In this document: positions 1 to 8,455 of the stretch, one piece after another | Position numbering within the stretch: the stretch's first letter is position 1 | How the letters are laid out: each line of letters starts with the position of its first letter | Source: DATENM01 sp045807765 | Lineage (GTDB): Bacteria > Acidobacteriota > Blastocatellia > UBA7656 | Direction of reading: 5' to 3' | NCBI GenBank assembly: GCA_045807765.1 | Contig: JBJMGU010000220.1 | Location: 1 to 64,000, forward strand | DNA length: 64,000 bases | The notes under the pieces: generated by a model | Told to the model about the DNA's origin: nothing | The model's database searches: none | What the model saw: only the letters and a program-made list of their open reading frames with translations | Position numbers and translations under genes: made by a program

Positions 1-118
1 ATTATAGACAACATCGCGCCGCCATCGCCGCGTTTCCAGTTCGCCCCTTCCGCGTTTCCCTACCCTTGCGGCCACACTTGAAGCTGATGGCTTTGGCCAT
101 TTATAGTTGTGTAGTTTT

Positions 119-2911
119 ATGGAATCTGAATCCCTAACTGACCGCGACCGGCAGATCAGCGAGATCGTCGAAGCGGCGCTGCAATTCGCGCCCGGCCAGC
201 GCACGGCCTACCTCGACCGCGCTTGCAACGATGAGGGGCTGCGCCGCGACGTCGAAACGACTATCGCCATACGCGAGGCTTCGGGTCAGTTCCAGGGCGT
301 GACGAATGCCGAAGGGCCGACGGCCTTTATGCAGGACGCCGACACCATCGCGCTATCGGCAAGCGAACAGCAAAAGCTCCTCGACGATACACACATCGGT
401 GCGTACCGCCTCCTGCGACTCATCGGCCAGGGCGGCATGGGCGCGGTCTATCTGGCCGAGCGCGACACCGGCGAATTCAAGCAACAGGTCGCCATCAAGC
501 TCGTCAAGCGCGGCATGGATTCAGAGTTTGTGGTGCGGCGCTTTCTGAGCGAGCGGCAAATCCTCGCCGCGCTCAACCACCCGAACATCGCCCGCCTGCT
601 TGACGGCGGCACCACGGCGGATGGCCGGCCTTATTTCGTGATGGAGTACATCGAAGGGCGGCCCATTACCCAATATGCCGATGAGCAGCAGCTATCTACG
701 GTCGAACGCTTGCAGCTCTTTCAAAAGGTCTGCGCCGCCATTCATTACGCGCATCAGAATCTCGTCATCCACCGCGACATTAAGCCGTCAAACATTCTGG
801 TGACCGCCGACGGCATATCGAAGCTGCTCGACTTTGGCATTGCCAAGCTCTTGAATCCTGATCTGGTGGCGCACACGATTGAAGCGACCGCCGTCGCCGT
901 GCGCTTGATGACGCCGGAATATGCCAGCCCCGAACAGGTCAAGGGCGAAGCCATCACGACGGCGAGCGATGTCTACTCGCTCGGCGTCCTGCTTTATGAA
1001 CTGCTGACCGGCCACCGCCCTTACCGAATCAGCAATCGCACGCCGCTTGAAGTGGCGCGTGTCGTCTGCGAAGAAGAGCCGCAGCGACCCAGCACCGTCG
1101 TCGGGCGCGTCGAAACCTACCCGCTTGCAGACGGCACAGGAACGATTCAGGTGACGCCCGAAACCATCAGCCGGACGCGCGACAGCAATCCCGAAAAGCT
1201 GCGCCGGCGGCTGGCGGGCGATCTCGACAACATCGTGTTGATGGCGATGCGCAAAGAGCCGGCGCGGCGCTACGCTTCGGTTGATCAGTTGGCCAACGAC
1301 ATTCGCCGCCACCTTGATGGCCGCCCGGTCATTGCCCGCAAAGACACGCTCACTTATCGCACGGCGAAATTCGTCAGGCGGCACCGCGCAGGGATGCTCG
1401 CCGCCTTGCTCATCCTCGTTTCGCTGATTGCCGGCGCGGTCATGACTTTGCAGCAACGCGCCCGCGCCGAGCGCCGCTTCAACGACGTACGGCATCTAGC
1501 GAACTCGTTTCTGTTCGAATTTCATGACGCCATCAAAGACCTGCCGGGCTCGACGGCGGCGCGCGAGCTGGTCGTCCGGCGAGCGCTCGAATATCTGGAT
1601 GACCTCGCCCGCGAAGGCGGCAGCGATTCGTCATTGCAGCGCGAGCTAGCGACGGCCTACCAGAAAGTCGGCGACGTGCAGGGCAACCCGCTTTTTGCCA
1701 ACCTCGGCGACCCTGCCGGCGCGCTCGTCAGTTATCATAAAGCGCAGGCCATTCGCGCCGAGCTGGCGAGGAAGCACCCGGCAAGCGACGATGACCGTCG
1801 CGCGCTGGCCATCAGTTATCTGCGCATCGGTGACATCGGCTGGCGCACCGGTGACACGAAACTGGCTCAGGAAGCCTATCGCGAGGGCATACGCCTGATC
1901 GAAGGGACGGCTGAAGGTGACCGGCTCGACCTGCCGACGAGCCGCGAGCTATGGGCCGGCTATCGCAATCTGGCTTACGCATTGGCGGAAGCGGGCGACC
2001 TCAACGCTGGGCTTGAGAGCCTGCGCAAAGGTCAGGCGCTCGGCGAACGGCTCATCGCCGCCTACCCCGAAGACACAGGAGTGCGCGACGACATGGCGGC
2101 GACGCTGACCCTGCTTGGCCAGGCGCAGGGCGAGCGCGGCGAGCTTGCCGCCGCGCTCGCTACCTTTCAAAAAGCCCTGTGGATTGACGAGCAGCTCGCC
2201 GCCGCCGCGCCGAACAATCCGGAATTCAAAAAGTCAGTGGCGCGGGCCTGCCAGAACATCGGCGACGTCCATATGCATGCGGGCAACCCGCGCGCCGCAG
2301 CGGAAAGTTATCGTCGGGCCTCCACCATCATGGAGCAGGTTGCCGCCGCCGACCCGGCAGACGCGCAGGCGCGACGTAACGTCGCTTCGGCGCAGATCAA
2401 TCTGGGTCGCGCGCTGCTCAAGGTCAATCAATACGCCGAAGCCTTGCGGGTCATCGAGCGCGCCGCTTCCATCTACAGGGATTTCGCCGTGAATCAGCCG
2501 TACAACGAGTTCGCGCGCGCCGAGATGGCTTATAGTCATGTCCAGATGGGCCTGGCGTTGGCTATGACCGGCAAGGGCACGGAAGCCCTGACGATTGCCG
2601 AAGACGCGCGGGCAATCACCGCAGTGCTCAGCGAAGTCAATCCGACGAATGCCGAATATCGCGGCCTGCTGGCATCAAGCTATTCCGTAGTTGGCTACAT
2701 CCACTCGACGTTGGCGGCGCGCGAAGGACAGCCGAGTCGCAAGGCCGATCACTGGCGGGCGGCGCGTGACGGCTATCAACACAGCTACGATATTTTGAAA
2801 GACTTGAAAGAGCGCGGCGAATTCACCAGCGTCGAGTATGGTGTGCCCGAAGAAGAGGCGGCGAAGATTGCCGAGTGTGAGGCGGCGCTGGCCAGGCTAT
2901 CAGGCAAGTGA
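119..2911 (+). CDS. Transmembrane serine/threonine protein kinase with C-terminal TPR repeats
   Basis: Bacterial Hanks-type (PknB-like) kinase, likely a membrane signalling protein. The N-terminal kinase domain spans about residues 95-375. It shows a glycine-rich loop (GQGGMGAVY, about residue 103), the ATP lysine in VAIK (about 126), the catalytic HRDIKPSN loop (about 218), DFG (about 238) and an SPE in place of APE, so it should be active. One hydrophobic segment at about 424-443 follows. The remaining ~490 residues are helical TPR-type repeats (patterns such as AYxKVGDVxG and SYLRIGDIG), probably outside the cytoplasm. I chose the ATG at 119 over an in-frame TTG at 107 because it gives a normal N terminus (MESESLTD); neither has a strong SD. 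Kinase-TM-TPR proteins are abundant in Acidobacteriota. The substrate is unknown. The gene stands alone. Confidence 0.93.
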   Translation: MESESLTDRDRQISEIVEAALQFAPGQRTAYLDRACNDEGLRRDVETTIAIREASGQFQGVTNAEGPTAFMQDADTIALSASEQQKLLDDTHIGAYRLLRLIGQGGMGAVYLAERDTGEFKQQVAIKLVKRGMDSEFVVRRFLSERQILAALNHPNIARLLDGGTTADGRPYFVMEYIEGRPITQYADEQQLSTVERLQLFQKVCAAIHYAHQNLVIHRDIKPSNILVTADGISKLLDFGIAKLLNPDLVAHTIEATAVAVRLMTPEYASPEQVKGEAITTASDVYSLGVLLYELLTGHRPYRISNRTPLEVARVVCEEEPQRPSTVVGRVETYPLADGTGTIQVTPETISRTRDSNPEKLRRRLAGDLDNIVLMAMRKEPARRYASVDQLANDIRRHLDGRPVIARKDTLTYRTAKFVRRHRAGMLAALLILVSLIAGAVMTLQQRARAERRFNDVRHLANSFLFEFHDAIKDLPGSTAARELVVRRALEYLDDLAREGGSDSSLQRELATAYQKVGDVQGNPLFANLGDPAGALVSYHKAQAIRAELARKHPASDDDRRALAISYLRIGDIGWRTGDTKLAQEAYREGIRLIEGTAEGDRLDLPTSRELWAGYRNLAYALAEAGDLNAGLESLRKGQALGERLIAAYPEDTGVRDDMAATLTLLGQAQGERGELAAALATFQKALWIDEQLAAAAPNNPEFKKSVARACQNIGDVHMHAGNPRAAAESYRRASTIMEQVAAADPADAQARRNVASAQINLGRALLKVNQYAEALRVIERAASIYRDFAVNQPYNEFARAEMAYSHVQMGLALAMTGKGTEALTIAEDARAITAVLSEVNPTNAEYRGLLASSYSVVGYIHSTLAAREGQPSRKADHWRAARDGYQHSYDILKDLKERGEFTSVEYGVPEEEAAKIAECEAALARLSGK

Positions 2912-3128
2912 GCCGGCTGGCCTCTATCGCCAGGGTCGGTCGCGGGCATTGGTCGGGGCGAGCCGGGCGATCTGCTCGGTAATGTCTGAAAGATGTTATA
3001 CGGACTTGCCCATAATAGGAGGGATCACCTAACATCATGTTAAATATAGGCGCTTGGGAATCAGCGCATAATTAGGGAGTGGGAGCGCGGCTCTTTTGTT
3101 GTCCTTGCCCACCCAAGAGGAGAGAGCC

Positions 3129-3386
3129 ATGACCGACCGACCGCACGAGCTTATCGATGCCCAGAAATACTGCATCGTCACCGCGAAGAAATCTGGCCGG
3201 CAGCCAGTGGCCTATGTCGTCTTTACCGATGACAGCGACCATGCCCGACAACTTGCAAGGCGCTTCTTTGATAGCCAGCCTGAAATGAACGGCGCGAACA
3301 TTGAGGTCACCGCTGGTCGCATATTTATGAGCAACACGTATGCTGAATTATTGCTCGAACAAGGACGCACGCTCCCAATGACTTAG
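3129..3386 (+). CDS. Hypothetical small protein, 85 aa
   Basis: Unrecognised small soluble protein. The start at ATG 3129 is set by a good purine-rich ribosome site (GAGGAGAGAG) a few bases upstream. The sequence (MTDRPHELIDAQKYCIV...) alternates hydrophobic strand-like stretches (YCIVTA, PVAYVVF) with a helix rich in Arg and Phe, and it has a single Cys. There is no signal peptide, membrane segment or metal motif. It stands alone between the TPR kinase and the converging RIC gene. Codon use resembles its neighbours, so it is probably a real gene. No function is proposed. Confidence 0.6.
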   Translation: MTDRPHELIDAQKYCIVTAKKSGRQPVAYVVFTDDSDHARQLARRFFDSQPEMNGANIEVTAGRIFMSNTYAELLLEQGRTLPMT

Positions 3387-3431
3387 ACATCCCGCCTGGA
3401 CGGTGATGCGGGCGCAGCCCCTCACTTCATT

Positions 3432-3477
3432 TGCGGCCTGATGTTGTAGTCCAGTGCGGCCTGATGTTGTAGTCCAG
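3432..3477. repeat. Perfect 23-bp tandem duplication
   Basis: A 23-bp unit beginning TGCGGCCTGATG occurs twice, head to tail and without mismatch (3432-3454 and 3455-3477). It lies in the 143-bp gap between the 85-aa gene and the end of the RIC gene. It looks like a recent local duplication. No gene is supported in this gap. Confidence 0.9.
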
Positions 3478-3529
3478 CTTGCGAGCGAGCCAGGTTGGAT
3501 TCATAGCGGCACTGATTCATCAACCCGAT

Positions 3530-4247
3530 CTAGCCTTCCATCTCGATGGCGCTCGGAAACAGGAGGTTATTCTCAAGGTGGATGTGCTGGTGCAGGTCCT
3601 GCTCTAACTCTTCGAGCCGGCGGTAAAGCGTCTGATAGCTCAGGCAGGCGGCGGCTGGCGGCTTGAAGTCGTCGCTCAATTGCCGAATCCGGCGCAGCAC
3701 CTCGCCCGCCCCGTCGTGCTCGGTCATCATCATACGCACGGGGTTGCGCACGGTACCGAACATCGGCACCGGCGCGGGCTCGCCCGAACGCTGCGCATGC
3801 TCCATCTGTGTGATGTAGGGGAAGAGGATGTTCTCTTCCTTCATCATATGGAGCATTAACTCGCGCTTCAGTTCCGCGAACAGCACCTGAATCTGTAAGA
3901 GCTCCGGTCGGGCCTCGCCGTAAACCGAGCAGACTTTTGCGAGCAGTTGCTCGATGAGGCCCAACTCTTCGCGCGTGAAGACGTGGTGCGTGTCGAGAAT
4001 GTGTGATGAGCGAAGCCAGGCTATCGGCCCGCCAGTCTTTCAGCCCCATGCCCGCCTCCCTCGACGTGGCGAACAGTTCGAGCGACTGCGCGACTTCTCC
4101 GACTGTCACGCCAGCCGACAGGCAAGCCTCGATGATCGGCCTTGCGCCGCCGCAGCAATAATCTATCCCCATTTCCTCGAAGACCCGCGTCGCGCCGGGA
4201 ACCTCTATGGCAATCTCTCTGACCGTCTTCGTATCACTAAGCTGCAT
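3530..4247 (-). pseudogene. RIC family iron-sulfur cluster repair di-iron protein (ScdA/YtfE/DnrN-like), frameshifted
   Basis: RIC proteins repair iron centres damaged by nitric oxide or peroxide. The N-terminal DUF542/ScdA_N domain is read from ATG 4247 (MQLSDTKTVREIA), which has a strong SD (GGAGGG); it carries the diagnostic GIDYCCGG motif. The C-terminal hemerythrin-like half, with metal-binding His/Glu clusters (LMLHMMKEENILFPYI, HQHIHLENNLLFP), lies in a different frame (3530-3964). The frames switch near 3998-4006: the family pattern LITHILDTHH would be restored by adding two bases or deleting one. Both halves are otherwise intact and together have normal family length (~240 aa), so this is either a very recent inactivation or a sequence error. 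It is divergent from a Crp/Fnr regulator, with an FNR/DNR-like palindrome between them. Confidence 0.85.
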
Positions 4248-4311
4248 ATCGCACCCTCCAACTATGTTTTCTTTCAACGATGAGTTTATGTGAAGCCGGC
4301 CTCAGAGACAG

Positions 4312-4323
4312 TGACATAAGTCA
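4312..4323. promoter_or_regulatory. FNR/DNR-like operator palindrome
   Basis: TGAC-ATAA-GTCA is a perfect inverted repeat with a 4-bp centre. It matches the core of FNR/DNR sites (TTGAT/C-N4-G/ATCAA) apart from the outermost bases. It lies midway between the divergent starts of the RIC gene (ATG at 4247, 65 bp away) and the Crp/Fnr gene (ATG at 4386, 63 bp away). The likely reader is the adjacent regulator, which would control the RIC gene and itself. The role is inferred from position and sequence only. Confidence 0.6.
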
Positions 4324-4385
4324 TAGGCCGAAACATTTCGCTTCCGGCTTGAGCGCGTCCCGCCGCGGTGACATGATGATGGCGG

Positions 4386-5075
4386 ATGGCAACAGATAAA
4401 ATCGCGGCGCTGAAAAAGACTTCGCTGTTCGGCACGCTCGATGAAAGTGAGCTGGGCGCGCTCGCCGACCGGGCCGTCGAGCAAAGACTGGCGCCCGGTG
4501 AGATATTGTTCATTGCGGGCGAAGAGGCGCGCGGCTTGTACGTGATTGTCGAAGGCGCCGTGCGCGCCTTCCGCGAAAGCCTCGACGGGCGCGAGCAGGT
4601 AATTCACGTCGAGCGCGCCGGGGCGACAATTGCGGAAGTGCCGATGTTCGACGACGGCACTTATCCCTCGACGGTCGCCGCCGAAGAGGACTCGCTCATC
4701 CTCTTCATAGACAAGCGGGACGTGCGCAAGCTATGTCTGAGCCACCCGAACATCGCTTTGGCGACCCTCAAATTGCTGGCAACGCGGCTGCGCCGTTGCG
4801 CGGAGCTTGTCGAATCGCTTTCGCTGCATGAAGTGGACGAGCGCCTGGCGCGCTTGTTGCTCGACGAGGCGCGGGCGCGCGGCAGGCGCGCAGGTAAGGA
4901 AGTCGTCTTTGAGCTGGTCTTAACCAACCAGCAGATCGCGGCGCGGATCGGCACCGTGCGTGAAGTCGTTTCACGCGCCCTGTCCCGGCTTCAACAGAAT
5001 GAGTTGATCGTCGTCAACGGGCGCGTCGTCACGATCCCTGCCGAGGAGGCGCTACAGGCTTTCGCCGGCGAGTAA
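4386..5075 (+). CDS. Crp/Fnr family transcriptional regulator (Dnr-like)
   Basis: 229-aa regulator with an N-terminal cyclic-nucleotide-binding-type beta-roll (about residues 10-130, with GEILFIAGEEARGLYVIVEG), a long dimerisation helix and a C-terminal Crp-type winged helix (TNQQIAARIGTVREVVSRALSRL, about 178-200). The N-terminal Fe-S cysteines of true FNR are absent, and the cAMP pocket signature is not convincing. Together with its divergent RIC neighbour, this points to a DNR/NnrR-type nitrosative-stress or redox regulator. The E..R pair of the recognition helix (TVREVVSR) agrees with binding TGA-type half-sites such as the palindrome at 4312. The effector is unknown. Confidence 0.88.
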   Translation: MATDKIAALKKTSLFGTLDESELGALADRAVEQRLAPGEILFIAGEEARGLYVIVEGAVRAFRESLDGREQVIHVERAGATIAEVPMFDDGTYPSTVAAEEDSLILFIDKRDVRKLCLSHPNIALATLKLLATRLRRCAELVESLSLHEVDERLARLLLDEARARGRRAGKEVVFELVLTNQQIAARIGTVREVVSRALSRLQQNELIVVNGRVVTIPAEEALQAFAGE

Positions 5076-5090
5076 GCCATGTGGGGCCGT

Positions 5091-5987
5091 TCAAGCGCGC
5101 CCGCACGCCGCTTGCGCGGCGCTCACCGCGGCGCCGACAATGGCGATCTCGTCGCTGGTCGGGATCACTTCGATGGCGCTGCCTTGCAGCGAGCTCATCT
5201 TGACCATATCGCGCAGGTAGAGTTGCAGCATCTCGGTCTGCACGAAGCGCGAGTCGGGTCCCGAAATGTAAAACTTGCCTGGCCCTTCGTAATGGATGCT
5301 GGTCGCCGTCGCCGCCGCCAGCCCGCGATGCCATAGCTCGACGAAGGCCACGCAGCGCGCGTCGCCGGCTCGCGCTTCTTCAAACACTTCATCCGGCTCC
5401 ATGTCGAGAAAGCGCCGGCGCATGGCGCGGTAACCCATGATGCCTTCCAGGTGGCCGACGCCGCCGCACTGGCAGAACTTCTCTTTGGGGTCGAGCGTGA
5501 CAACGGTGTGACCGCCTTCGCCGATCAGGCCCGCTTGCGGGTAGCGGCCATAGCCGATGCCGCTGCCCAGAAACCAGACGCGCACGACGCGGTCGAGCTG
5601 GCCGCGCTCGGCAGCAATGCCTGCAGCCATGGCGTCAGCATCGTTGAGCAGATGCACCGGCGCGCTGATGCCGGCGCGCTCAAGCAGCGCCGCAAGCAAC
5701 AGGCTGAAGTTCTGACCTTTCATCTGCGACAGGTTCGGCGATTCCTCAATGATGCCTTCGCGGATAAGGCCGGGAAAGCCGACGCCCAGACAATCAATCG
5801 TCTGTCCTTCGCGGGCAATCTGCACCTCTTCGACGATGCGCAGGGCAATCTCTTCGGCGGGCATCTCGGCCAGATAATCTTTATCACTCTGGTCGGGAAA
5901 GCGCCGGATGCCGCCGACAATCGCATGATGTTCGACCGCGCCCGCTGCGATATGCTCCGCCGCCAAAACGCCGATCTGTAGTCCCAT
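5091..5987 (-). CDS. ROK family protein (sugar-kinase fold, atypical)
   Basis: 298-aa protein of the ROK family, which includes glucokinases, N-acetylmannosamine kinases and repressors. Supporting motifs are GVGFPGLI, the catalytic-Asp motif LLNDADAMAAG, GSGIGYGRYP, and GEGGHTVV followed by a zinc-type loop CQCGGVGHLEG. Two departures from the family are visible. The N-terminal ATP-phosphate motif, usually DIGGTK, reads QIGVLAAEH here. The last Cys of the CxCGxxGCxE zinc motif is His. The protein may have altered nucleotide binding or serve as a sensor. The ATG at 5987 has a GGAG ribosome site. The gene lies downstream of sthA on the same strand, separated by a palindromic repeat. Confidence 0.8.
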   Translation of the reverse strand: MGLQIGVLAAEHIAAGAVEHHAIVGGIRRFPDQSDKDYLAEMPAEEIALRIVEEVQIAREGQTIDCLGVGFPGLIREGIIEESPNLSQMKGQNFSLLLAALLERAGISAPVHLLNDADAMAAGIAAERGQLDRVVRVWFLGSGIGYGRYPQAGLIGEGGHTVVTLDPKEKFCQCGGVGHLEGIMGYRAMRRRFLDMEPDEVFEEARAGDARCVAFVELWHRGLAAATATSIHYEGPGKFYISGPDSRFVQTEMLQLYLRDMVKMSSLQGSAIEVIPTSDEIAIVGAAVSAAQAACGRA

Positions 5988-6000
5988 AAGTTTTCTCCGA

Positions 6001-6098
6001 GGAAGTCAGTATTCAGGAGTCAGAAGTCAGAAGGGAAAGGGAAGTCGGCGCTCTCACGCCCCCGCTTTATTCTTACTTCTGACTCCTGACTTCTTCCC
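6001..6098. repeat. Palindromic element A1 with 7-bp tandem arms (AGTCAGA/AGTCAGG)
   Basis: Inverted repeat filling the gap between sthA and the ROK gene. Left arm 6014-6032 (CAGGAGTCAGAAGTCAGAA) pairs with right arm 6070-6088 with one mismatch. Each arm is a run of heptamers of the AGTCAGR type. The same unit recurs in element A2 upstream of tamB (15397-15492). Confidence 0.85.
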
Positions 6099-7487
6099 TC
6101 ACAGTCTCGTCAGCTTGTTCAGCCCGTTGAATGCCGCCGCCTTGTAGCATTCGGCGAGCGTCGGGTAGTTGAATACCGTGTTGACGAAGTATTCGACCGT
6201 GCCCTTCAAAACCATGACCGCTTGGCCGATGTGCAGCAGCTCTGAAGCGCCTTCGCCGATGATGTGAACGCCGAGAATCTCTTTGGTGTCGCGGTGGAAG
6301 ATGAGCTTCAGGCGGCCTGTCGTGTCGCCTTGAATCTGGCCGCGGGCGATCTCGCGATAGTAGGCGACGCCGACTTCATAAGGCACGTCCTCGTCCGTCA
6401 GTTGCTCTTCGGTCTTGCCGACGAAAGAGATTTCCGGAATCGTGTAGATGCCGTAAGGATAATTTGCCGGCTCGGTGTCCAGTTCGACACCACAGGCGCG
6501 GCCCGCGGCGATTCTTCCCTGCTCCATCGATACGGAAGCCAGCGACGGGAAGCCGATCACGTCGCCGACCGCATAGATGTTGGCTACGCCCGTACAATAA
6601 TTCTCGTCCACCTTGATGCGCCCGCGCGAGTCGGCTTCAAGCCCGGCAGCGGCGAGGTTCAAATCTTCGACGTTGCCCTGGCGGCCTACGGCGAAGAGAA
6701 GCATATCGCCCGAGATGCGTTTCTTGCTTTCCAGATTGGCGACCACTGCGCCTTCGGGCGTCTCTTCGACGCTCTCGACGCTCTCGTTCAAGCGCAGGGT
6801 GACGCGATTGTCGCGCAAGTGATAGCAGAGCGCCTCGACAATCTCCTGGTCAGCGAAGCCGAGCAAGCGCGGCATCTTTTCAATCAGAATGACGCGCACG
6901 CCGAGCGTCGCAAACATACTTGCGTATTCGACGCCGATGACGCCGCCGCCGACGACGATCAGGGTTTTAGGAATCACCGGAATGTCGAGTATCTGATCGC
7001 TGCTGATGATCGTCCGCCCGTTGATCGGCACGGTCGGAGAAATGGCCGGCTTGGTGCCAGTGGCGATGATGATGTTGTGGGCTTCAAGCTCTGACTGGCC
7101 GCGCGAGTTGACGACCAGCAGGTGCGTCGGGTCAATGAAGCTGGCCGCGCCGAAAAGCATTTCGACCTCGTTGCGCGACAACTGCGCCTGCGTCACGTCA
7201 ACCTCTGTCTTGATGACGTGCTGCACGCGGAAAGAGAGATCGGCCATCGTGATCTTCTCTTTCACGCGGTAGTTCATGCCGTAGATGCCCTGATAGCGGT
7301 AGCCTGACAGGTGGGTGACGGCTTCGCGCATCGTCTTGCTGGGGATGGTGCCGGTATTGATACAGGCGCCGCCGACCACTTCGCGCCTTTCGATGAGGGC
7401 GACGCGCTTGCCGAGCTTGGCCGCCTGGATGGCGGCGCGCTGCCCCGCCGGGCCTGAACCGATGACAATCAATTCGTAGGTTTGCAT
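6099..7487 (-). CDS. sthA: Soluble NAD(P)+ transhydrogenase (Si-specific)
   Basis: 462-aa FAD-dependent pyridine nucleotide oxidoreductase that moves reducing equivalents between NADPH and NAD+. The FAD-binding GSGPAGQRAA lies near the N terminus. The position of the redox disulfide in related lipoamide dehydrogenases reads GACINTGTIPSKT, so the second active-site Cys is missing, as is typical of SthA. A second Rossmann motif (VVGGGVIGVEYASMFATLG) binds NAD(P), the FAD motif IYAVGDVIGFPSLASVS is present, and the C terminus is a dimerisation domain. The start at 7487 (MQTYELIVIG) has an SD (GGGGAG); an upstream in-frame extension to 7565 is not supported. Length matches the family (~466 aa). 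Confidence 0.93.
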   Translation of the reverse strand: MQTYELIVIGSGPAGQRAAIQAAKLGKRVALIERREVVGGACINTGTIPSKTMREAVTHLSGYRYQGIYGMNYRVKEKITMADLSFRVQHVIKTEVDVTQAQLSRNEVEMLFGAASFIDPTHLLVVNSRGQSELEAHNIIIATGTKPAISPTVPINGRTIISSDQILDIPVIPKTLIVVGGGVIGVEYASMFATLGVRVILIEKMPRLLGFADQEIVEALCYHLRDNRVTLRLNESVESVEETPEGAVVANLESKKRISGDMLLFAVGRQGNVEDLNLAAAGLEADSRGRIKVDENYCTGVANIYAVGDVIGFPSLASVSMEQGRIAAGRACGVELDTEPANYPYGIYTIPEISFVGKTEEQLTDEDVPYEVGVAYYREIARGQIQGDTTGRLKLIFHRDTKEILGVHIIGEGASELLHIGQAVMVLKGTVEYFVNTVFNYPTLAECYKAAAFNGLNKLTRL

Positions 7488-7834
<347 letters not shown>

Positions 7835-8455
7835 ATGACGGAGGCGGCCAGCTTAGTGAGCCTGATGAGTGCACGCGCCGGTGCAAGGATGCAGAGCGCA
7901 GACGACATAACCGCGCGCGCGCGGCGCGGCGACGATGACGCCTTCCGTCTGATCTTCGAGCGCTATTCGCGGCCCATTATCAGTTTCATCTACGATATGG
8001 TCGGTCGGCGCGATCTGGCCGAAGAACTGATGCAGGAGACATTCGTGCGGGCATATAAGAATCTCGGCGGCTTGCAGGATAACGCCAAGCTTTCGACCTG
8101 GCTATTCGGCATCGCCAAGAACGTCGCCCGCGAATCGCTGCGCTCGCGCCAGCGCGACGACCAGCGCGTCGAGATCGATGCCGACGGTGTGTTTGAGTTG
8201 AAAGATGATAAACTGCCGCCGGATCGTGAATTGTTGGACAAGGAATTGAGCGGCGTCATCGGCGCGGCGCTCGCGGCGCTCGATGCGGACAAACGCATGG
8301 TCTTCACGCTGAAGATTTTTCAGCAGCGCAGCTACGAAGAGATCGCCGAGATCACCGGCTTTTCCATCGCCAAGCTGAAGACCGATCTGCACAGGGCGCG
8401 CGCCGAGATGAAGCGGCGCATCAGTCCTTATCTGGGGGCGGGCTATGAATTGTGA
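7835..8455 (+). CDS. ECF-type RNA polymerase sigma factor
   Basis: 206-aa sigma-70 family member with only regions 2 and 4, hence ECF type. Region 2 (AFRLIFERYSRPIISFIYDM ... AEELMQETFVRAYKNL) contains core-binding and -10 recognition segments. Region 4 (DKRMVFTLKIFQQRSYEEIAEI ... IAKLKTDLHRARAEMKRRI) contains the -35 helix-turn-helix. ATG 7835 with an upstream GAGGGTGAAG is preferred over an in-frame GTG at 7799. Its 3' end overlaps the anti-sigma gene by 11 bp, so the pair is translationally coupled. Two DUF4097 envelope genes follow and are plausible targets. The inducing signal is unknown. Confidence 0.92.
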   Translation: MTEAASLVSLMSARAGARMQSADDITARARRGDDDAFRLIFERYSRPIISFIYDMVGRRDLAEELMQETFVRAYKNLGGLQDNAKLSTWLFGIAKNVARESLRSRQRDDQRVEIDADGVFELKDDKLPPDRELLDKELSGVIGAALAALDADKRMVFTLKIFQQRSYEEIAEITGFSIAKLKTDLHRARAEMKRRISPYLGAGYEL

